From: Pseudaeromonas sp963677375
Lineage (GTDB): Bacteria; Pseudomonadota; Gammaproteobacteria; Enterobacterales; Aeromonadaceae
NCBI GenBank assembly: GCA_963677375.2
Contig: CAXXIF010000019.1
Location: forward strand, 1 to 64,000
Direction: 5' to 3'
DNA: 64,000 nucleotides
Shown here piece by piece: positions 50,182 through 59,386 of the stretch; within the stretch, counting starts at the first letter, position 1; every line of letters starts with the position of its first letter. The notes under the pieces were generated by a model. It was not told the DNA's origin and ran no database searches. It worked only from the letters and a program-made list of their open reading frames with translations. A program made the position numbers and the translations under genes.

Positions 50182-50291
50182 GATAGCGATCCGAGGTTTC
50201 GACCCTGTGTGGTATTCGCCACTCGCTATCACCTGACGCCAACGCGCCGTGAACCCATCCATGGGGGCTCGACGGCGGCATCCATGCCGCC
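50182..50291 (+). promoter_or_regulatory. Stem-loops in the deoC-deoA spacer
   Basis: The 258-bp spacer, unusually long within this operon, contains GATAGCGA ... TCGCTATC (50182-50189 and 50223-50230) and a perfect hairpin GGCGGCAT CC ATGCCGCC (50274-50291). No T-run follows either, so they look like RNA processing or attenuation structures rather than terminators. No gene is visible. Confidence 0.5.
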
Positions 50292-50437
50292 AACGGTTGG
50301 CTTAAAGGTGATAACGACCGGTTCAGCTACCCGGCTGGAGTTGGAACCTGATAACAACGACAAGCCGGTGATGACGAGGCATGGCCCGCACCCGGTTTGC
50401 ATCAACAAGACTACGGAATCAACCTCAGAGGTGTGCA

Positions 50438-51778
50438 ATGTTTCTTCCTCAGGAGATCATTCGCAACAAACGCGACGGCCGCGAGCTTTCCGCCGACGAG
50501 ATCCGCTTTTTTATTCAAGGGGTCGCCAATGACAGCGTCAGTGAGGGGCAAATTGCCGCCCTGGCGATGGCGATCTATTTCAATGACATGACCATGAACG
50601 AGCGCATCGCCCTGACCTGTGCCATGCGCGACTCCGGCTCAGTCCTCGATTGGACGGCGCTGGAGCTGGGAGGCCCCATAGTCGACAAGCACTCCACCGG
50701 CGGAGTCGGCGATGTGACCTCGCTGATGCTGGGGCCCATGGTGGCGGCCTGTGGCGGCTTCGTGCCGATGATCTCCGGCCGAGGCCTGGGCCATACCGGT
50801 GGCACCCTGGATAAACTCGATGCCATTCCCGGCTATCAGACGGCGCCTAGCACCGAGCTGCTACGCCGCGTAGTCAAAGAGGTCGGGGTGGCCATCATAG
50901 GTCAGACCGGTGATCTGGCGCCCGCGGACAAGCGCTTCTATGCCACACGGGATGTGACGGCCACGGTGGAGGCCATTCCGCTCATCACCGCCTCCATCCT
51001 CTCCAAGAAACTGGCGGCGGGTCTGCAGGCGCTGGTGATGGATGTGAAGGTGGGCTCCGGCGCCTTCATGCCCAGCTTTGAAAAGTCAGCCGAACTGGCG
51101 CGCAGTATAGTGGCGGTGGCCAATGGTGCCGGATGCAAGACCTCGGCCCTGCTCACCGACATGAGCCAGTTACTGGCCTCCAGTGCCGGGAATGCGCTGG
51201 AGGTTCGCGAAGCGGTGCGCTATCTGCTCGGTGAGTATCGCAACCCACGGCTGCATGCCGTGACCATGGCGCTGTGTAGCGATATGCTGGTAGCCGCTGG
51301 TTTAGCCGCGGATGAGAGCCAGGCCTATGCCAAGTTACAAGCGGTGCTGGATAACGGTGCTGCGGCTGAACGTTTCGGCCGCATGGTGGCGGCTCTGGGC
51401 GGTCCGGCTGATTTCATGAGTCGTTATGACGAGTATCTGCCTAGCGCACCGCTGATCCGGCCGCTGCTGGCCGAGCGCGGCGGATTTGTACAGCGCATGG
51501 ACACCCGTGCCATCGGTATGGCGGTGGTGGCCATGGGCGGCGGTCGTCGTCGGGCCAGCGATGCCATCGACTACCGTGTCGGCTTCAGTGATTTCTGCCA
51601 GCTTGGACAGGCGATCTCCGCCGGGCAACCGCTGGCGCTGATCCATGCCGGTAGCGAAGCGGATTATCAGGAGGCGGCCCAGGCCCTGCGGCAGGCCATC
51701 GTCATCGGGGATACTAGTCCCGAGGCGTTACCCGAGGTTTATCAACGCATCACGGCCAGCGATGTGAAGGAGCTATAG
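50438..51778 (+). CDS. deoA: Thymidine phosphorylase
   Basis: Phosphorolysis of thymidine to thymine and deoxyribose-1-phosphate. 446 residues from ATG 50438 (AGAGGTG upstream; E. coli 440), beginning FLPQEIIRNKRDGRELSADE. Family signature HTGGTLDKLDAIPGYQTAP with VDKHSTGGVGDVTSLMLGPM (phosphate site), and PLITASILSKKLAAGLQALV. Stop is 2 bp from the deoB start. Confidence 0.98.
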   Translation: MFLPQEIIRNKRDGRELSADEIRFFIQGVANDSVSEGQIAALAMAIYFNDMTMNERIALTCAMRDSGSVLDWTALELGGPIVDKHSTGGVGDVTSLMLGPMVAACGGFVPMISGRGLGHTGGTLDKLDAIPGYQTAPSTELLRRVVKEVGVAIIGQTGDLAPADKRFYATRDVTATVEAIPLITASILSKKLAAGLQALVMDVKVGSGAFMPSFEKSAELARSIVAVANGAGCKTSALLTDMSQLLASSAGNALEVREAVRYLLGEYRNPRLHAVTMALCSDMLVAAGLAADESQAYAKLQAVLDNGAAAERFGRMVAALGGPADFMSRYDEYLPSAPLIRPLLAERGGFVQRMDTRAIGMAVVAMGGGRRRASDAIDYRVGFSDFCQLGQAISAGQPLALIHAGSEADYQEAAQALRQAIVIGDTSPEALPEVYQRITASDVKEL

Positions 51779-51780
51779 CC

Positions 51781-53001
51781 ATGAAACGTACCTTTATTCT
51801 GATGATGGACTCACTGGGCATTGGCGCTGCCGCTGACGCCGCCCGTTTTAACGATACCGGCGCCAACACCCTCGGCCATATTGCTGCCGAGTGTGCCGCG
51901 GGCCGCGCCGATATCGACCGCCAGGGGCCGCTGCAGATCCCCAATTTAACCCGTCTGGGGTTGGCTCACGCCTGTGCCGGGGCCAGCGGCGAGTTTCCGG
52001 CCGGTCTGGATGCCAGCGTGGTACCGCAAGCGGCCTATGGCTATGCCCAGGAAATCTCCTCGGGCAAGGATACGCCGTCGGGTCACTGGGAGATGGCAGG
52101 TTCGCCGGTGCTGTTCGATTGGGGCTACTTTAGCGACAAGGAGCAGAGCTTTCCGCCTGCCTTGCTGGAGACGCTGGTGACCAAGGGCAAGCTGCCTGGA
52201 TACCTGGGTAATTGCCACTCCTCCGGTACCGTGATCCTCGATGAGCTGGGCGAAGAGCATAAGCGCACCGGCAAGCCGATTTTTTACACCTCGGCGGATT
52301 CAGTATTCCAGATTGCCTGCCATGAAGAGACCTATGGTCTCGATGCCCTGTATGCCCTGTGTGAACTGGCGCGCGAAGAGCTGACGCGCGGTGGCTACAA
52401 TATTGGCCGAGTGATTGCGCGGCCCTTCATCGGCAGCAAACCGGGGGAGTTTCAGCGCACCGGTAACCGCCATGATTATGCGGTCGAGCCGCCGATGCCA
52501 ACCCTGCTGGACAAGATGAAGGCCTCCGGTGGCGAGGTGATCGCCATTGGCAAGATCTCTGATATCTACGCCGGTTGCGGCATCACCCAGAAGCTCAAGG
52601 CGACCGGCCTTGAGGAGTTGTGGGATGTGACGCTGCAGCAACTGCAGGCGGCGGGGGATCACAGCATCATCTTCACCAACTTCGTCGATTTTGACTCCTC
52701 CTATGGCCACCGCCGCGATGTGGCGGGTTATGCCCGGGCGCTGGAGTATTTTGATCGCCGCTTGCCGGAGCTGATGAGTCAGTTGGGGGATGGGGATCTG
52801 GTGGTGCTGACCGCGGATCACGGCTGTGATCCGACCTGGACCGGCACCGATCATACTCGCGAGTATGTGCCGATGATCTTCTGCGGCCCGTCGATCCAGG
52901 CCCAGGATCTGGGCCGGCGCGAGACCTTTGCCGATATCGGCCAGAGCATTGCCCGCTATCACGGCTTGCCCGCGCTCGATTACGGAACCAGCTTTATTTG
53001 A
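51781..53001 (+). CDS. deoB: Phosphopentomutase
   Basis: Interconverts (deoxy)ribose-1- and 5-phosphate, linking DeoA/DeoD to DeoC. 406 residues starting KRTFILMMDSLGIGAAADAA. Alkaline-phosphatase superfamily metal residues lie in MDSLGIGAA, SGKDTPSGHWEMAGSPVL (nucleophile Thr), VDFDSSYGHRRDV and VVLTADHGCDPTWTGTDHTR. Coupled to deoA (2-bp gap). Confidence 0.98.
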   Translation: MKRTFILMMDSLGIGAAADAARFNDTGANTLGHIAAECAAGRADIDRQGPLQIPNLTRLGLAHACAGASGEFPAGLDASVVPQAAYGYAQEISSGKDTPSGHWEMAGSPVLFDWGYFSDKEQSFPPALLETLVTKGKLPGYLGNCHSSGTVILDELGEEHKRTGKPIFYTSADSVFQIACHEETYGLDALYALCELAREELTRGGYNIGRVIARPFIGSKPGEFQRTGNRHDYAVEPPMPTLLDKMKASGGEVIAIGKISDIYAGCGITQKLKATGLEELWDVTLQQLQAAGDHSIIFTNFVDFDSSYGHRRDVAGYARALEYFDRRLPELMSQLGDGDLVVLTADHGCDPTWTGTDHTREYVPMIFCGPSIQAQDLGRRETFADIGQSIARYHGLPALDYGTSFI

Positions 53002-53075
53002 TAATGAACCGGACCGCGAGCCCGATTCGCGGTCCTGATAAGACAGTGCTACCAGGAACTATAAGGAATAAAACG

Positions 53076-53798
53076 ATGCCAACTCCTCATATCAATGCCA
53101 AAGAGGGTGCCTTTGCCGATGTGGTCTTGATGCCGGGCGATCCGCTGCGCGCCAAGTACATTGCCGAGACCTTTCTCGACCATGCCGAGCTGGTGACCGA
53201 CGTGCGCAACATGTATGGCTACACAGGGACCTACAAGGGCCGTCGCATCTCGGTCATGGGCCATGGCATGGGGATACCCTCCTGCTCCATCTATACCAAG
53301 GAGCTGATCACCGAATACGGGGTGACGACCCTGATCCGTGTCGGCTCCTGCGGTGCCGTGCGTGATGATGTCAACTTGCGCGATGTGGTCATCGGCATGG
53401 GTGCCAGCACCGACTCCAAGGTCAACCGCATGCGCTTCAAGGATCACGATTTTGCCGCGCTGGCCGATTTCGATCTGGTGCGCCATGCCGTGGATGCCGC
53501 CAAGGCTCGGGGGATCGCCGTCAAGGTGGGGAACCTGTTCTCCGCCGATCTGTTCTATAACCCGGATGTGGCCATGTTCGACGTGATGGAAAAGTACGGC
53601 ATCCTGGGGGTCGAGATGGAAGCGGCCGGCATCTACGGTGTAGCCGCCGAGTTCGGTGCCAAGGCGTTGACCATCTGTACCGTCTCGGATCACATCAAGC
53701 GTCATGAGCAGACCAGCTCCGAAGAGCGCCAGCTGACCTTCAACGAGATGATCCTGATCGCGCTGGATTCCGTACTGCTGGCGGACCAAGCGGCCTGA
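53076..53798 (+). CDS. deoD: Purine nucleoside phosphorylase
   Basis: Phosphorolysis of purine (deoxy)nucleosides. 240 residues from ATG 53076 (AAGGAATAAAACG upstream; frame opens at 52998). Starts PTPHINAKEGAFADVVLMPG; phosphate and base pocket in GDPLRAKYIAETFL, RVGSCGAVRDDVNLRDVVIG and the purine-base Asp in TVSDHIKRHEQTSSEERQLT. Last gene of the deo operon, 74 bp after deoB. Confidence 0.98.
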   Translation: MPTPHINAKEGAFADVVLMPGDPLRAKYIAETFLDHAELVTDVRNMYGYTGTYKGRRISVMGHGMGIPSCSIYTKELITEYGVTTLIRVGSCGAVRDDVNLRDVVIGMGASTDSKVNRMRFKDHDFAALADFDLVRHAVDAAKARGIAVKVGNLFSADLFYNPDVAMFDVMEKYGILGVEMEAAGIYGVAAEFGAKALTICTVSDHIKRHEQTSSEERQLTFNEMILIALDSVLLADQAA

Positions 53799-53821
53799 GC
53801 ACTCAGTCGTTTGAACTGAAC

Positions 53822-53849
53822 AGGGGACGCCGATGGCGTCCCCCTTTTT
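53822..53849 (+). terminator. Terminator after deoD
   Basis: AGGGGACGCC gat GGCGTCCCC then CTTTTTA. Confidence 0.92.
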
Positions 53850-53931
53850 ATGGGCGCAAAACTTGCCTGTTGTGTCTCGGATCGCTACCCTGAGCCCTCA
53901 ATTTTGCGTTCAGCAGGGAGCCCTACGCCAG

Positions 53932-54936
53932 ATGCCTTTTTCTCACTTACCCCATGATGTCGCCGCCTGGCCTTCCGTCTTGGCGACTGCCCCCGTCTAT
54001 CTGGCTCAGTCCGGGTCTTTGCAACCGGCCGAGCGCCTGCCGTTTCAAGGGGGCTATCTGGTGTTGATGGGGGAGTTGCTAACCCGTGAGCACGTCAGCG
54101 GGGTGGCGGCGGAACTCCAGCAGCGCGGTATCGACTGGGCGCTGTTGCCACCGTTTGAGTTGGCCGAAGTCCAGGTGCTGGTGTTGGTGCTGGATCGCCA
54201 TGACGTCGAGCTGGCGCTCTGGCTCAAGGCGCAAGAGTGGCCACTGGATGGTGCTCACGTTGCCAGCTTGCCAACCCTGTCCGAGCCGGGTCTCATCCTG
54301 ATGGATATGGACTCCACCGCCATCCAGATCGAGTGTATCGACGAGATTGCCCGCCTGGCGGGTGTGGGTGAACAGGTATCGGCGGTCACGGCTGCCGCCA
54401 TGCAGGGCAAACTGGAGTTTGCCGACAGTCTGCGCAACCGGGTGGCTCTGCTCAAGGATGCGCCGGTCTCGATCCTCGACACGGTAGCGGCCAATATTCC
54501 CCTGATGCCGGGTCTGACCTTACTGGTGGATGCGGCCAAGGCGGCAGGTTGGAAGGTAGCGATCGCCTCCGGGGGCTTCACCCGTTTTGCCGGTAAGCTG
54601 CAACAGGATCTGGGGCTGGATCATATCGAAGCCAATGATCTGGAGACCGAGGGGGACGTGCTGACGGGGCGGGTGCTGGGGCGGATCGTCGATGCCAAGG
54701 TCAAGGCGGAAACTCTGCAGTTGCTGCAAACCCGCTACGGTATTGCCAGCAGCCAGACGGTGGCCATCGGCGATGGTGCCAACGATCTGCCGATGCTCAA
54801 GGCTGCCGGATTGGGCGTGGCTATCCATGCCAAGCCCATAGTCCGAGAACAGGCCCAGGTGGCCATCCGCCAACTGGATCTGGAAGCCGTGCTCTGTTTG
54901 TTGCAGGCCGGAGCCCGGGTCGCGGCTCTGGGTTAA
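53932..54936 (+). CDS. serB: Phosphoserine phosphatase
   Basis: Last step of serine synthesis. 334 residues from ATG 53932 (AGGGAG upstream); an in-frame ATG at 53833 lies inside the deoD terminator and is less likely. HAD core with LILMDMDSTAIQIECIDEIA (DxD nucleophile), VAIASGGFTRFAGKLQQDLG and GDGANDLPMLKAAGLGVAIH. The N-terminal third is divergent, as in E. coli SerB (322 residues). Confidence 0.94.
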   Translation: MPFSHLPHDVAAWPSVLATAPVYLAQSGSLQPAERLPFQGGYLVLMGELLTREHVSGVAAELQQRGIDWALLPPFELAEVQVLVLVLDRHDVELALWLKAQEWPLDGAHVASLPTLSEPGLILMDMDSTAIQIECIDEIARLAGVGEQVSAVTAAAMQGKLEFADSLRNRVALLKDAPVSILDTVAANIPLMPGLTLLVDAAKAAGWKVAIASGGFTRFAGKLQQDLGLDHIEANDLETEGDVLTGRVLGRIVDAKVKAETLQLLQTRYGIASSQTVAIGDGANDLPMLKAAGLGVAIHAKPIVREQAQVAIRQLDLEAVLCLLQAGARVAALG

Positions 54937-54954
54937 GAACCCGAACATGAACTC

Positions 54955-54984
54955 AAAAAGGGGAGCCATCACGGCTCCCCTTTT
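54955..54984. terminator. Terminator between convergent serB and the PilZ protein
   Basis: AAAAGGGGAGCC atcac GGCTCCCCTTTT; works in both directions. Confidence 0.93.
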
Positions 54985-55016
54985 CTCATTCGACTATTGG
55001 CTGCTGTGTTGCGCCG

Positions 55017-57398
55017 CTAACGTTTGATACCCAATCGGTACAGGGTGGCAGGGGTTGTTTCCATCAGGTCACAGATGCCCACTACGCTCCAAAGGGTCTC
55101 TTCGAGTTGTCGGGCCTTGTGGATGGCATATTTGGCCACGTAATCCAGTTCACCAGCGATGAAGTCTACATCCGGGCGTCCGGTGCGGGAGAGGAACAGC
55201 CGTACCGAAGTGAAGTTGCCACGCTTGAGGGCATTGCGCACGAAGTGACGCTTATCTTCGGTGCTGGTGAATTCCTCTTCCAGCCGACTGTCGTAACAGA
55301 GGTCCCCCTGGCGATCAAATTGACGGCTGATGAAGATTTCATAGCTGCGGGGGGCATCTTCCCGGCGCAGTTGGCGGAGGGGCAACAGTATGAGGTGCTT
55401 TAACAGGGCACCCTGAAACAGTGGCAACACATTGAACGGTTTTTCGATACAGGACTCGGTCAGCAGCCCCAACAGAGGGCGAGGCTTATCTATGGTCCCG
55501 ATGGCGCCGAGTCGGTTCGGTTTGTTCTTGCTCAGATAAAGCGGGGTATTGAACAGATGATAGGTGTAGAGATTGCGCAGGGCTCGGGCCATACCACTCA
55601 TGCGTTTGAGCTCGCGGGCAGTTTTTAACTTGTCCGGATTGCTATCGATCAGGCGCTGGAAGAAGAGACGGCCGATATGGGTATCGGCATTCCCCTCGAT
55701 ACATAGATTTAAAACCGTTCGGGCCGGATTGGTATTGACCACTCGATAGGCCAGATTCTGCAACTTCATATCCCGGGTCAGAGCCTGCAACTTGGGCAGG
55801 CTCAGACCGATGATCTCGCCGCGTTCACAGGCCAGCGGTTTATCCAGTTCAACCTGCAGTCCCTGGGTCGAGATATCCCGACTCCAGCCCAGGACCGTAT
55901 CGACCCCGTGTTTCACGGCGACCGCTGTCTTGTGCATGTAGCGCAGCTCTTTGCGCAGTTGTACATAGTGCAGCAACTCCAGCTCAAACTCAGGGACCTC
56001 GGTGGAGTGGGCGTAGAGTTGTAACTGATTGGCTTGATACTCATCCAGGGCACCGTGCAGATAATCCAAGCGATGGGCATCCTCATCGACCGCCGTCAAT
56101 TGGCCCACATACCCCAGTTGTTCCAGTTGTTGCTCCACGGTGGCGACATGAGCCGGAGGAAGACCATCAATATTGATCAGGCTCTTGAGCCCCTGGCTGT
56201 TGAGCTGAATGGCTTCCAGATCCAGTTTGAATACCCGCCAACTGGGGCGCCGTGCTCCGACGGTAAAAAATAGTTGCCGTAAGCCGCTCTCTTCAAGCTC
56301 GTCCTGTGTTGCGGAGAAAAAATAGATATGGCTGCGAATGGTGTGGGTGAAGCAGTAAATCCAGCACTGTTTATGGGCTTGTGGCTGACTGAGCAGGCGT
56401 TGCATGCGCAGGGGATTGAACAGGCCAGCGAGTTTGTCGTGGTTGCGTTCATCGCGCCAGTATTCCAGTACGGCCTGATTATTTTCACTCTTGAGCACAT
56501 GGGCCAGCTGCGGTGTGCCGTCCTTGTTAAAAAACAGCGGCAGACCTGTCATGCGCGGCAGGTAATATTGTTCATACCCTTTCACCTCGACCGAGGAGAG
56601 CAGGTAATCGATGCTGACCCGATAACGGACCTTGTTGCTATCGATGAAGTTGTGCAGATAGCGATCCAGCTCTGGATCGGAGTCGGCACGTAGCAACTTG
56701 AGCCAGAAACGACTCTCTCGCAGCTCTTCACCGAGGATCTGGTAATAAACCGGTTCATTGATCAGCGGTGCCGGAGACTCCTTTTGCAAGCCGGTAAACG
56801 TTACTTGGCACAGCTCACCCACCTCAAAGGGGATAGGCGTCGTGAGCAGCAGGCGTAAGCCACCCGGCGAGATATCCGAGGTCTTGGCCTGGATGGCGGG
56901 TTGATTGCCGAGCTTGAGCACCACGGGGGAGCTGAAGTGCATACGCTCTTCGCGCCTGTGGTAGTAACTGGCGAAGTGGACCGAGTCCATTTCAAAGCGA
57001 TGGGGATCATGGGAGGGGTCATCCCCCAACCGGGCGTCTTTCTTCAGGCGCTCTTTTTGCGCCGCCACCACATCTTCGTAGACCCCGACTGTGTATTTGC
57101 CATGATAGATAGGGATCGCGGTCTGGAAGACTTCAATATCTTCCGGCGTCATGAAATGTTGGATACCAGCATACACAAAGGGAACGGCATTGTTGCGTGC
57201 CCGCAGATCAATACTGCGAATACAGGGGGCTGATTTGCGTTTAAGCTCCATTTTCAACAGGAAACGGGTATTGTTGTTCTCCCCGTGGGTCAGGCGGCTG
57301 AATATTTCATCAAAGTCGGGCTCTCTGAGCAGCGGCAGGAGCTGTTCGAGTAGAGGATGTGGCTTTTCTGAATCCATAACCTGATGAGTCCGTTCCAT
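55017..57398 (-). CDS. Large PilZ-domain protein, probable c-di-GMP receptor
   Basis: About 793 residues from ATG 57398 (MERTHQV...); ATG 57377 is an alternative, and the open frame up to 57770 overlaps radA and is not used. No good ribosome site is visible. The first PilZ domain (about 175-250) has YYHRREERMHFSSPVVLKLG (RxxxR) and AKTSDISPGGLRLLL (DxSxxG). A second PilZ-like domain near 490-560 has the DxSxxG motif in GWSRDISTQGLQVELDKPLA. These motifs bind cyclic di-GMP. No signal peptide or membrane segment. From memory, V. cholerae has a PilZ protein in the same place between serB and radA. Output unknown. Confidence 0.85.
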   Translation of the reverse strand: MERTHQVMDSEKPHPLLEQLLPLLREPDFDEIFSRLTHGENNNTRFLLKMELKRKSAPCIRSIDLRARNNAVPFVYAGIQHFMTPEDIEVFQTAIPIYHGKYTVGVYEDVVAAQKERLKKDARLGDDPSHDPHRFEMDSVHFASYYHRREERMHFSSPVVLKLGNQPAIQAKTSDISPGGLRLLLTTPIPFEVGELCQVTFTGLQKESPAPLINEPVYYQILGEELRESRFWLKLLRADSDPELDRYLHNFIDSNKVRYRVSIDYLLSSVEVKGYEQYYLPRMTGLPLFFNKDGTPQLAHVLKSENNQAVLEYWRDERNHDKLAGLFNPLRMQRLLSQPQAHKQCWIYCFTHTIRSHIYFFSATQDELEESGLRQLFFTVGARRPSWRVFKLDLEAIQLNSQGLKSLINIDGLPPAHVATVEQQLEQLGYVGQLTAVDEDAHRLDYLHGALDEYQANQLQLYAHSTEVPEFELELLHYVQLRKELRYMHKTAVAVKHGVDTVLGWSRDISTQGLQVELDKPLACERGEIIGLSLPKLQALTRDMKLQNLAYRVVNTNPARTVLNLCIEGNADTHIGRLFFQRLIDSNPDKLKTARELKRMSGMARALRNLYTYHLFNTPLYLSKNKPNRLGAIGTIDKPRPLLGLLTESCIEKPFNVLPLFQGALLKHLILLPLRQLRREDAPRSYEIFISRQFDRQGDLCYDSRLEEEFTSTEDKRHFVRNALKRGNFTSVRLFLSRTGRPDVDFIAGELDYVAKYAIHKARQLEETLWSVVGICDLMETTPATLYRLGIKR

Positions 57399-57470
57399 GA
57401 CAGCAGCTTGAATGACTAAATGTATTTTACTATATCGACCATGTCTTTGTTTTCTTAACGAGTTTGTGTG

Positions 57471-58835
57471 ATGGCCCGAAGCAAAGTTGCGTTTGTTTGC
57501 AGTGAATGTGGTGCCGAGTTTCCCCGTTGGCAGGGGCAGTGCGGTGAGTGTCACGAATGGAACACCATTTCCGAGATTCGCATGAGTGCGGTTACCAGCA
57601 AGGGCGGAGCGCGCCTGAGTGGCTACGCCGGTGAACTCAGCGGCAAGGTGCAGACCTTGGCCGATGTGGCGCTGACCGAGATACCCCGATTCAGTTCCGG
57701 GTTTCGTGAATTGGATCGGGTACTGGGAGGCGGGGTGGTGCCGGGCTCGGCCATTCTGATTGGCGGACATCCAGGAGCGGGCAAGAGTACCTTGCTGTTA
57801 CAGACCATGTGCCAACTGGCGGCCCGGATGCCGACCCTGTATGTCACCGGTGAAGAGTCGTTGCAGCAGGTAGCGATGCGCGCCGGTCGGCTCAATCTGC
57901 CCACCGACAAGTTGCGGATCGTCTCGGAAACTAGCGTTGAGCAGATCTGTGTGCTGGCACAGCAGGAAAAACCCGCCATCATGGTCATCGACTCGATTCA
58001 GGTGATGCATGTGGCCGATGTCAGCTCGGCGCCGGGGTCTGTGTCCCAGGTGCGGGAAGGCGCCGCGCAGCTGACCCGTTTCGCCAAGCAGCATCAGGTG
58101 GCTATCTTCATGGTCGGTCACGTGACCAAAGATGGCACTCTGGCGGGCCCCAAGGTGCTGGAGCACTGTGTGGACTGCTCCATCTTGCTGGAAGGGGATG
58201 GGGATTCCCGCTACCGGACATTGCGCTGCCAGAAGAATCGCTTCGGAGCCGTGAATGAGCTGGGAGTCTTCGCCATGACGGCGCAGGGGATGAAGGAGGT
58301 TAGCAATCCATCGGCGATCTTCCTCAATCGCGGGGAGGCTGAGAGTCCGGGCTCTGTGGTCATGGCTATCTGGGAGGGCACTCGCCCCCTGCTGGTGGAG
58401 CTGCAGGCGCTGGTGGATTACTCCCAGCTTTCCAATCCCCGTCGCTTGGCGGTGGGCACAGAACACAACCGTCTGGCCCTGCTGCTGGCCGTGCTGCATC
58501 GCCATGGAGGCGTGCAGATGTCGGATCAGGATGTCTTCATCAATGTGGTCGGTGGCGTCAAAGTCGAGGAGACCAGCGCTGACTTGCCGCTGATCCTGGC
58601 CATGGTTTCCAGTTTCCGAGACCGGCCCGTGGCTCAGGATCTGATCAGTTTCGGCGAAGTTGGGCTGTCCGGGGAGATCCGCCCCGTGCCTTCCGGGCAA
58701 GAGCGGTTGCAAGAAGCGGTCAAACATGGCTTTCGCAAGGCTATTATCCCCAAAGGGAACATGCCTAAGCAGCCGATCCAGGGGATGGAGATCTTCGCGG
58801 TCAGTATGCTGGCCGAGGCCTTGGAGCTGTTATAG
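57471..58835 (+). CDS. radA: DNA repair protein RadA (Sms)
   Basis: RecA-like ATPase that processes branched recombination intermediates. 454 residues from ATG 57471. N-terminal zinc finger CSECGAEFPRWQGQCGECHE. Walker A LIGGHPGAGKSTLLLQTMCQ, RadA motif KNRFG in RTLRCQKNRFGAVNELGVFA, and a C-terminal Lon-protease-like domain (LALLLAVLHRHGGVQMSDQD). Divergent from the PilZ gene. Confidence 0.97.
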   Translation: MARSKVAFVCSECGAEFPRWQGQCGECHEWNTISEIRMSAVTSKGGARLSGYAGELSGKVQTLADVALTEIPRFSSGFRELDRVLGGGVVPGSAILIGGHPGAGKSTLLLQTMCQLAARMPTLYVTGEESLQQVAMRAGRLNLPTDKLRIVSETSVEQICVLAQQEKPAIMVIDSIQVMHVADVSSAPGSVSQVREGAAQLTRFAKQHQVAIFMVGHVTKDGTLAGPKVLEHCVDCSILLEGDGDSRYRTLRCQKNRFGAVNELGVFAMTAQGMKEVSNPSAIFLNRGEAESPGSVVMAIWEGTRPLLVELQALVDYSQLSNPRRLAVGTEHNRLALLLAVLHRHGGVQMSDQDVFINVVGGVKVEETSADLPLILAMVSSFRDRPVAQDLISFGEVGLSGEIRPVPSGQERLQEAVKHGFRKAIIPKGNMPKQPIQGMEIFAVSMLAEALELL

Positions 58836-58851
58836 CGCGGGAAGCTATGAC

Positions 58852-58879
58852 ACAGAGGCCACCTTGCGGTGGCCTCTGT
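58852..58879. terminator. Stem-loop between radA and the small PilZ gene
   Basis: Perfect 12-bp stem ACAGAGGCCACC ttgc GGTGGCCTCTGT between convergent genes. No clear T-run, so it is a probable terminator or mRNA-end structure. Confidence 0.6.
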
Positions 58880-58897
58880 CATTCCGGTCGGGGAGTC

Positions 58898-59290
58898 TTA
58901 TTCGTCGGGGTTACTGTGCTCATGCTCGACATGCTCTTCGAGTAGATGCGCCAATTCCCGCTGTAACATATCCGCGTTGCCGACATTGAGCTCGATCAGC
59001 CGTTTGAGGTGGGAGACACTGTCGATATCGATATGGTGGCAATACAGTCCCAGTCGGTCTCGGCCGGCATGGCTGGGTTCGACTTCCATCTTGATTTCGA
59101 TATCGGACCCCGTGAGAGTGAAACTGAGCTCGAAACGACCACTTACGGAATCTGGCCACCCCGCAGGCTGTTCGACCAGAGCCCCTTGCAACGACAGATC
59201 CAGCAGCTTCACATCCCAGCAGCGATCGCCCTGACACAACTGTGCTGGAGTCGAAAATAATACACGGAAAAAACGGCGGCGCTCAATCAT
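58898..59290 (-). CDS. Small PilZ-domain protein
   Basis: About 130 residues, start ATG 59290 preceded by AGGAGGACACC, a near-perfect ribosome site. It starts IERRRFFRVLFSTPAQLCQG (RxxxR) and has DVKLLDLSLQGALVEQPAGW (DxSxxG), the two c-di-GMP contacts. The C-terminus is acidic (EEHVEHEHSNPDE). A stand-alone PilZ adaptor, with a second PilZ gene just beyond radA; partner unknown. Confidence 0.9.
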   Translation of the reverse strand: MIERRRFFRVLFSTPAQLCQGDRCWDVKLLDLSLQGALVEQPAGWPDSVSGRFELSFTLTGSDIEIKMEVEPSHAGRDRLGLYCHHIDIDSVSHLKRLIELNVGNADMLQRELAHLLEEHVEHEHSNPDE

Positions 59291-59386
59291 GGTGTCCTCC
59301 TGAACTCGTCGTTTTAGTGTAGGCGGAACTTGTGGGGCAACGTAAGCCCCGAGCATGAATAATGTGCTCAGACACGGGGCAACGCA

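Noticed and set aside
53833..53931. Longer start for serB
   Set aside because: It lies within and just after the deoD terminator; the family begins near ATG 53932.
57399..57770. N-terminal extension of the large PilZ protein
   Set aside because: It lies antisense to the conserved zinc-finger region of radA and has no family-like sequence.
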